From positions 1-64,000 of the forward strand of contig JADKHG010000004.1 in assembly GCA_016721875.1 (NCBI GenBank): a DNA stretch of 64,000 nucleotides, read 5' to 3'. Shown one piece after another: positions 61,557 through 64,000 of this stretch (positions are counted from its first letter, which is position 1; every line of letters starts with the position of its first letter). The position numbers and the translations under genes are program-made. This stretch comes from Sphingomonadales bacterium (lineage in GTDB: Bacteria > Pseudomonadota > Alphaproteobacteria > Sphingomonadales > Sphingomonadaceae). The notes under the pieces are model-generated. The model saw nothing but the letters and a program-made list of their open reading frames with translations, ran no database searches and was not told where the DNA came from.

Positions 61557-61559
61557 ACC

Positions 61560-62117
61560 ATGCCGCAATATGACAAAGCCGATGTCGAGCGCCGCATGAA
61601 AGGCGCGGTGGAATCGCTGAAGGGCGATCTCTCGGGGCTGCGCACGGGGCGTGCCAATGTGACCTTGCTCGATCCTGTAGTGGTCGAGGTTTACGGCTCC
61701 CACATGCCGCTCAATCAGGTTGCCACGGTCAGCGCGCCCGAACCGCGCATGCTTTCGGTGCAGGTCTGGGACCGCTCGAATGTGACCCCGGTGGAAAAGG
61801 CGATCCGCTCAGCCGGGCTCGGCCTCAATCCGATAACCGACGGCCAGATGCTGCGTCTGCCAATCCCTGACTTGACCGAGGAACGCCGCAAGGAATTGGC
61901 AAAGCTCGCCGGGCAATATGCCGAAAAAGCCAAGATCGCAGTCCGCAACGTCCGCCGCGATGCCAACGATGCGCTGAAGACCGACGAGAATAAGAAGGAA
62001 ATCAGCGAAGACGACCGCAAGCGGCTCGAAACCGAAGTACAGAAGCTGACCGACGAAATGATTAAGGCGATTGATGAGGCGGCGGCGCACAAGGAAAAGG
62101 AAATCATGAGCCAGTGA
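61560..62117 (+). CDS. frr: ribosome recycling factor
   Basis: 185 residues, normal length. DKADVERRMKGAVESLKGDL, RTGRANVTLLDPVVVEVYGS, PEPRMLSVQVWDRSNVTPVE and LPIPDLTEERRKELAKLAGQ are family blocks. With EF-G it splits post-termination ribosomes. It follows pyrH by three bases. Confidence 0.98.
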   Translation: MPQYDKADVERRMKGAVESLKGDLSGLRTGRANVTLLDPVVVEVYGSHMPLNQVATVSAPEPRMLSVQVWDRSNVTPVEKAIRSAGLGLNPITDGQMLRLPIPDLTEERRKELAKLAGQYAEKAKIAVRNVRRDANDALKTDENKKEISEDDRKRLETEVQKLTDEMIKAIDEAAAHKEKEIMSQ

Positions 62118-62146
62118 GCTCTACCTTAGTCCTTACTTCTCTTTTC

Positions 62147-62230
62147 GTCATTCCCGCGAAAGCGGGAATCCATCACCTGCCGTTGAAATTTACACAGCCG
62201 GCGATGGCCTCTCGCCTTTGCGGGGGTGGC
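62147..62230. repeat. REP-like palindrome between frr and uppS
   Basis: GTCATTCCCGCGAAAGCGGG (62147-62166, continuing AATCCATCA) is a TTCCCGC/GCGGGAA hairpin like the one after rpsB, and a partly inverted remnant follows to about 62230 (CGATGGCCTCTCGCC, then GCGGGGGTGGCG). A degenerate member of the same repeat class. Confidence 0.6.
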
Positions 62231-62250
62231 GAACCCCGGGGCATTGACTG

Positions 62251-62970
62251 ATGCTAGGCTTTGCCAAAAAAGCAAAGACGCCCGGCGACACCCAACCCAC
62301 CGGGCCACGTCATGTCGCGATCATCATGGACGGCAATGGTCGTTGGGCGAAGAAGAAACATCTGCCGCGCGCTTTGGGCCATAAAAAGGGCGTAGAGGTT
62401 GTCCGCGAAATCGTCCGTCATGCGGGAAAAACCGGGCTGGAGGCGTTGTCGCTCTATGCCTTTTCCAGCGAGAACTGGAAACGACCCGAGGATGAAATCA
62501 GCGACCTGATGGGGTTGTTGCGCGCCTTTATCAAATCCGATCTCGACGAATTTGCCGCCAACGATGTGCGGCTGAAAATCATCGGCAATTACCGCGCGCT
62601 AGCGCCCGATATCGTCGACCTGATCGACAATGCTATCGCTCGCACCGCGCACAATAGCCGCACGACGCTTGCGGTTGCGCTCAACTATGGCTCGCAGGAC
62701 GAATTGGTCCGTGCGGCGACTGCAGCGGCGGCTGAGGGAGCAATAACGGCCGAGGGGATCGAAGCGCATCTCGACACCGCCGACCTGCCGCCCTTGGATC
62801 TTTTGATCCGCACCTCAGGCGAGCAACGACTGTCGAACTTCATGCTATGGCAGGCGGCTTATGCAGAGCTGTGGTTTACCGACACCCTCTGGCCCGATTT
62901 CACCCCGGCAGAATTTGACACCGCATTGGCGGAATTTGGCAAGCGCGAAAGGCGCTATGGCGGGCGATGA
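62251..62970 (+). CDS. uppS: undecaprenyl diphosphate synthase
   Basis: 239 residues. The cis-prenyltransferase motif HVAIIMDGNGRWAKKKHLPR holds the catalytic Asp; LYAFSSENWKRPEDEISDLM and DLLIRTSGEQRLSNFMLWQA with AELWFTDTLWPDF complete the family signature. It makes the C55 lipid carrier for peptidoglycan and O-antigen. ATG 62251; the stop overlaps cdsA (ATGA). Confidence 0.97.
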   Translation: MLGFAKKAKTPGDTQPTGPRHVAIIMDGNGRWAKKKHLPRALGHKKGVEVVREIVRHAGKTGLEALSLYAFSSENWKRPEDEISDLMGLLRAFIKSDLDEFAANDVRLKIIGNYRALAPDIVDLIDNAIARTAHNSRTTLAVALNYGSQDELVRAATAAAAEGAITAEGIEAHLDTADLPPLDLLIRTSGEQRLSNFMLWQAAYAELWFTDTLWPDFTPAEFDTALAEFGKRERRYGGR

Positions 62971-63745
62971 GTGAGGTGGTCGCGAAGAAGTCTGAGGTCA
63001 GCGTGCGGGTTGCGTCTGCAGTCGTGATGGCGACGGTGGCAGGCACCGCATTGTGGCTCGGCGGATGGTATTGGATAGCCCTCGCCGCCACCATTGCAAC
63101 GGGTGTTCTTTATGACTGGTTCAAATTGGCGCTCGCTTTTTGCAAAAATAAGGCTTTCCTCGTTTTTTGGCTTTTGGCGGGGTTCGCATATGTCGGGTTC
63201 GCAGCCTATTCGCTGATCGAAATGCGCGGTGCTATCGACGATGTAACTGGGCGAAATGATCTTGGCGGGTTGGTCGACCTTTGGCCCAATCCTAGCTTGA
63301 GAGATATTTGGGGGACGCTTACGATCCTTCTCGCGGTAATAGCTGTTGATGTTGGCGCATTCTTCGTGGGGCGTGCAGTTGGCGGTCCCAAAATTGCACC
63401 GAAGATCAGCCCTTCAAAAACTTGGGCCGGAGCGTTTGGCGGCGCGATTGCCGCGGGAACTTTGCTTAGTGCAATGCACTGGTTTTTGTATCCTATATAG
63501 AACTATGCGATTTTCCGAGTTTGTGCGACTATTCGATGGCGACCGTGGCCAGCCAGTTTTTGATCGGTTCAATTGTAACAGTCGTTGCCCAATCGGGCGA
63601 TTTTCTTGAAAGCTGGATGAAACGAAAGGCAGGCGTGAAGGACTCTGGCTCTTTGATCCCCGGCCACGGGGGGCTATTCGACCGGGTCGACGGGATTGTT
63701 GCTGTTTCCTGCGTCATTGGGATCTTTGTGTTGATTATCCGATGA
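62967..63745 (+). CDS. cdsA: phosphatidate cytidylyltransferase, one-base frameshift near 63485
   Basis: About 259 residues after correction, with several transmembrane helices (AVVMATVAGTALWLGGWYWI and so on). It makes CDP-diacylglycerol. The first frame ends at 63500 in HWFLYPI. The CdsA signature GDFLESWMKRKAGVKDSGSL and IPGHGGLFDRVDG lies in the -1 frame to 63745. Adding one T to the T-run at 63483-63487 joins them (HWFFVSYIELCDFPSLCDY). It is essential in bacteria, so this is probably a sequence error. The stop overlaps dxr. Confidence 0.92.
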
Positions 63746-64000
63746 CCCGCACACTATCCATCTTCGGCGCAACCGGTTCGGTAGGACTTTCTACACTCGA
63801 CCTAGTCCGTCAGCATCGCGAGCAATATCGCGTTGTTGCTCTTACGGCCAATGGCAATGCAGCGGATCTCGCCAAATTGGCGCGTGAATTTGAACCCGAA
63901 ATGGCTGTAGTGGCTGATGAGGCCGCCTATCCTGCGCTGAAGGAAGCACTGACTGGAACAGCAACCAAAGCTGCAGCAGGCCCCGCCGCGCTCATCGAAG
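63742..64000 (+). CDS. dxr: 1-deoxy-D-xylulose 5-phosphate reductoisomerase, N-terminal part (cut by window end)
   Basis: The first 86 residues only. MTRTLSIFGATGSVGLSTLD contains the NADPH motif GATGSVG and the family-typical opening; RVVALTANGNAADLAKLARE follows. It converts DXP to MEP in isoprenoid synthesis, upstream of the uppS substrate. The ATG overlaps the cdsA stop. The order uppS-cdsA-dxr is the standard one. Confidence 0.93.
   Translation, partial: MTRTLSIFGATGSVGLSTLDLVRQHREQYRVVALTANGNAADLAKLAREFEPEMAVVADEAAYPALKEALTGTATKAAAGPAALIE

Overview
The window reads as a chromosomal piece of an alphaproteobacterium, most likely order Sphingomonadales. The basis is the split glycine decarboxylase (gcvPA/gcvPB) behind a tandem glycine riboswitch, a fused CysN-CysC, an RNase E with a long acidic insertion, the order rpsB-tsf-pyrH-frr-uppS-cdsA-dxr, and a chromosomal VirB cluster without a coupling protein. 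The genus is not fixed by what is visible.

Layout. 1-3.3 kb: tail of a SPOR-domain protein, dgt and an NAD(P)-binding protein. 3.4-7.8 kb: glycine riboswitch and the glycine-cleavage operon gcvT-gcvH-gcvPA-gcvPB; gcvT has an internal deletion. 7.8-13.6 kb: DUF5654 membrane protein, acyl-CoA ligase, ankyrin protein and a large VCBS/cadherin/RTX protein on the minus strand. 13.6-18.4 kb: sulfate-activation operon cysD-cysNC-cysQ, divergent from a LuxR-type regulator. 18.4-24.5 kb: surface-polysaccharide genes (ugd, O-antigen ligase, wecC, wecB, Wza-like lipoprotein). 25.2-26.1 kb: purU. 26.1-35.4 kb: a compact type IV secretion cluster (virB2,3,4,6,8,9,10,11), a Tat-exported protein and a DUF6916 protein, bracketed by two same-orientation copies of a ~265-bp repeat with terminal inverted repeats. 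35.6-39.8 kb: two tandem tail-collar proteins, a sulfotransferase-like protein with a Nif11-like N-terminus, a 2OG-Fe(II) oxygenase and a methyltransferase-like protein. 40.7 kb: tRNA-Gln(CTG). 40.9-54.8 kb: housekeeping genes (ppx, rlmE, dsbA-like, M48 peptidase, rne, amidase, dnaX, ybaB, lon, hup). 55-58.2 kb: small membrane protein, M20 peptidase and an accessory SEC-C/HNH-like protein. 58.7-64 kb: rpsB, tsf, pyrH, frr, uppS, cdsA and the start of dxr.

A caution for the reader: at least ten reading frames are broken by one-base insertions or deletions, mostly in or beside short homopolymers, including the normally essential dnaX and cdsA. I treat most as errors in the sequence, not real pseudogenes, and give the whole corrected span of each gene. 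The gcvT lesion is different in kind.

The most unusual material is the 26-40 kb stretch: a minimal VirB apparatus with a VirB9 reduced to its C-terminal domain, next to a collar/sulfotransferase/oxygenase/methyltransferase cluster that may make and modify a surface or exported fibre-like protein, and a small repeat family whose copies sit exactly at gene stop codons.
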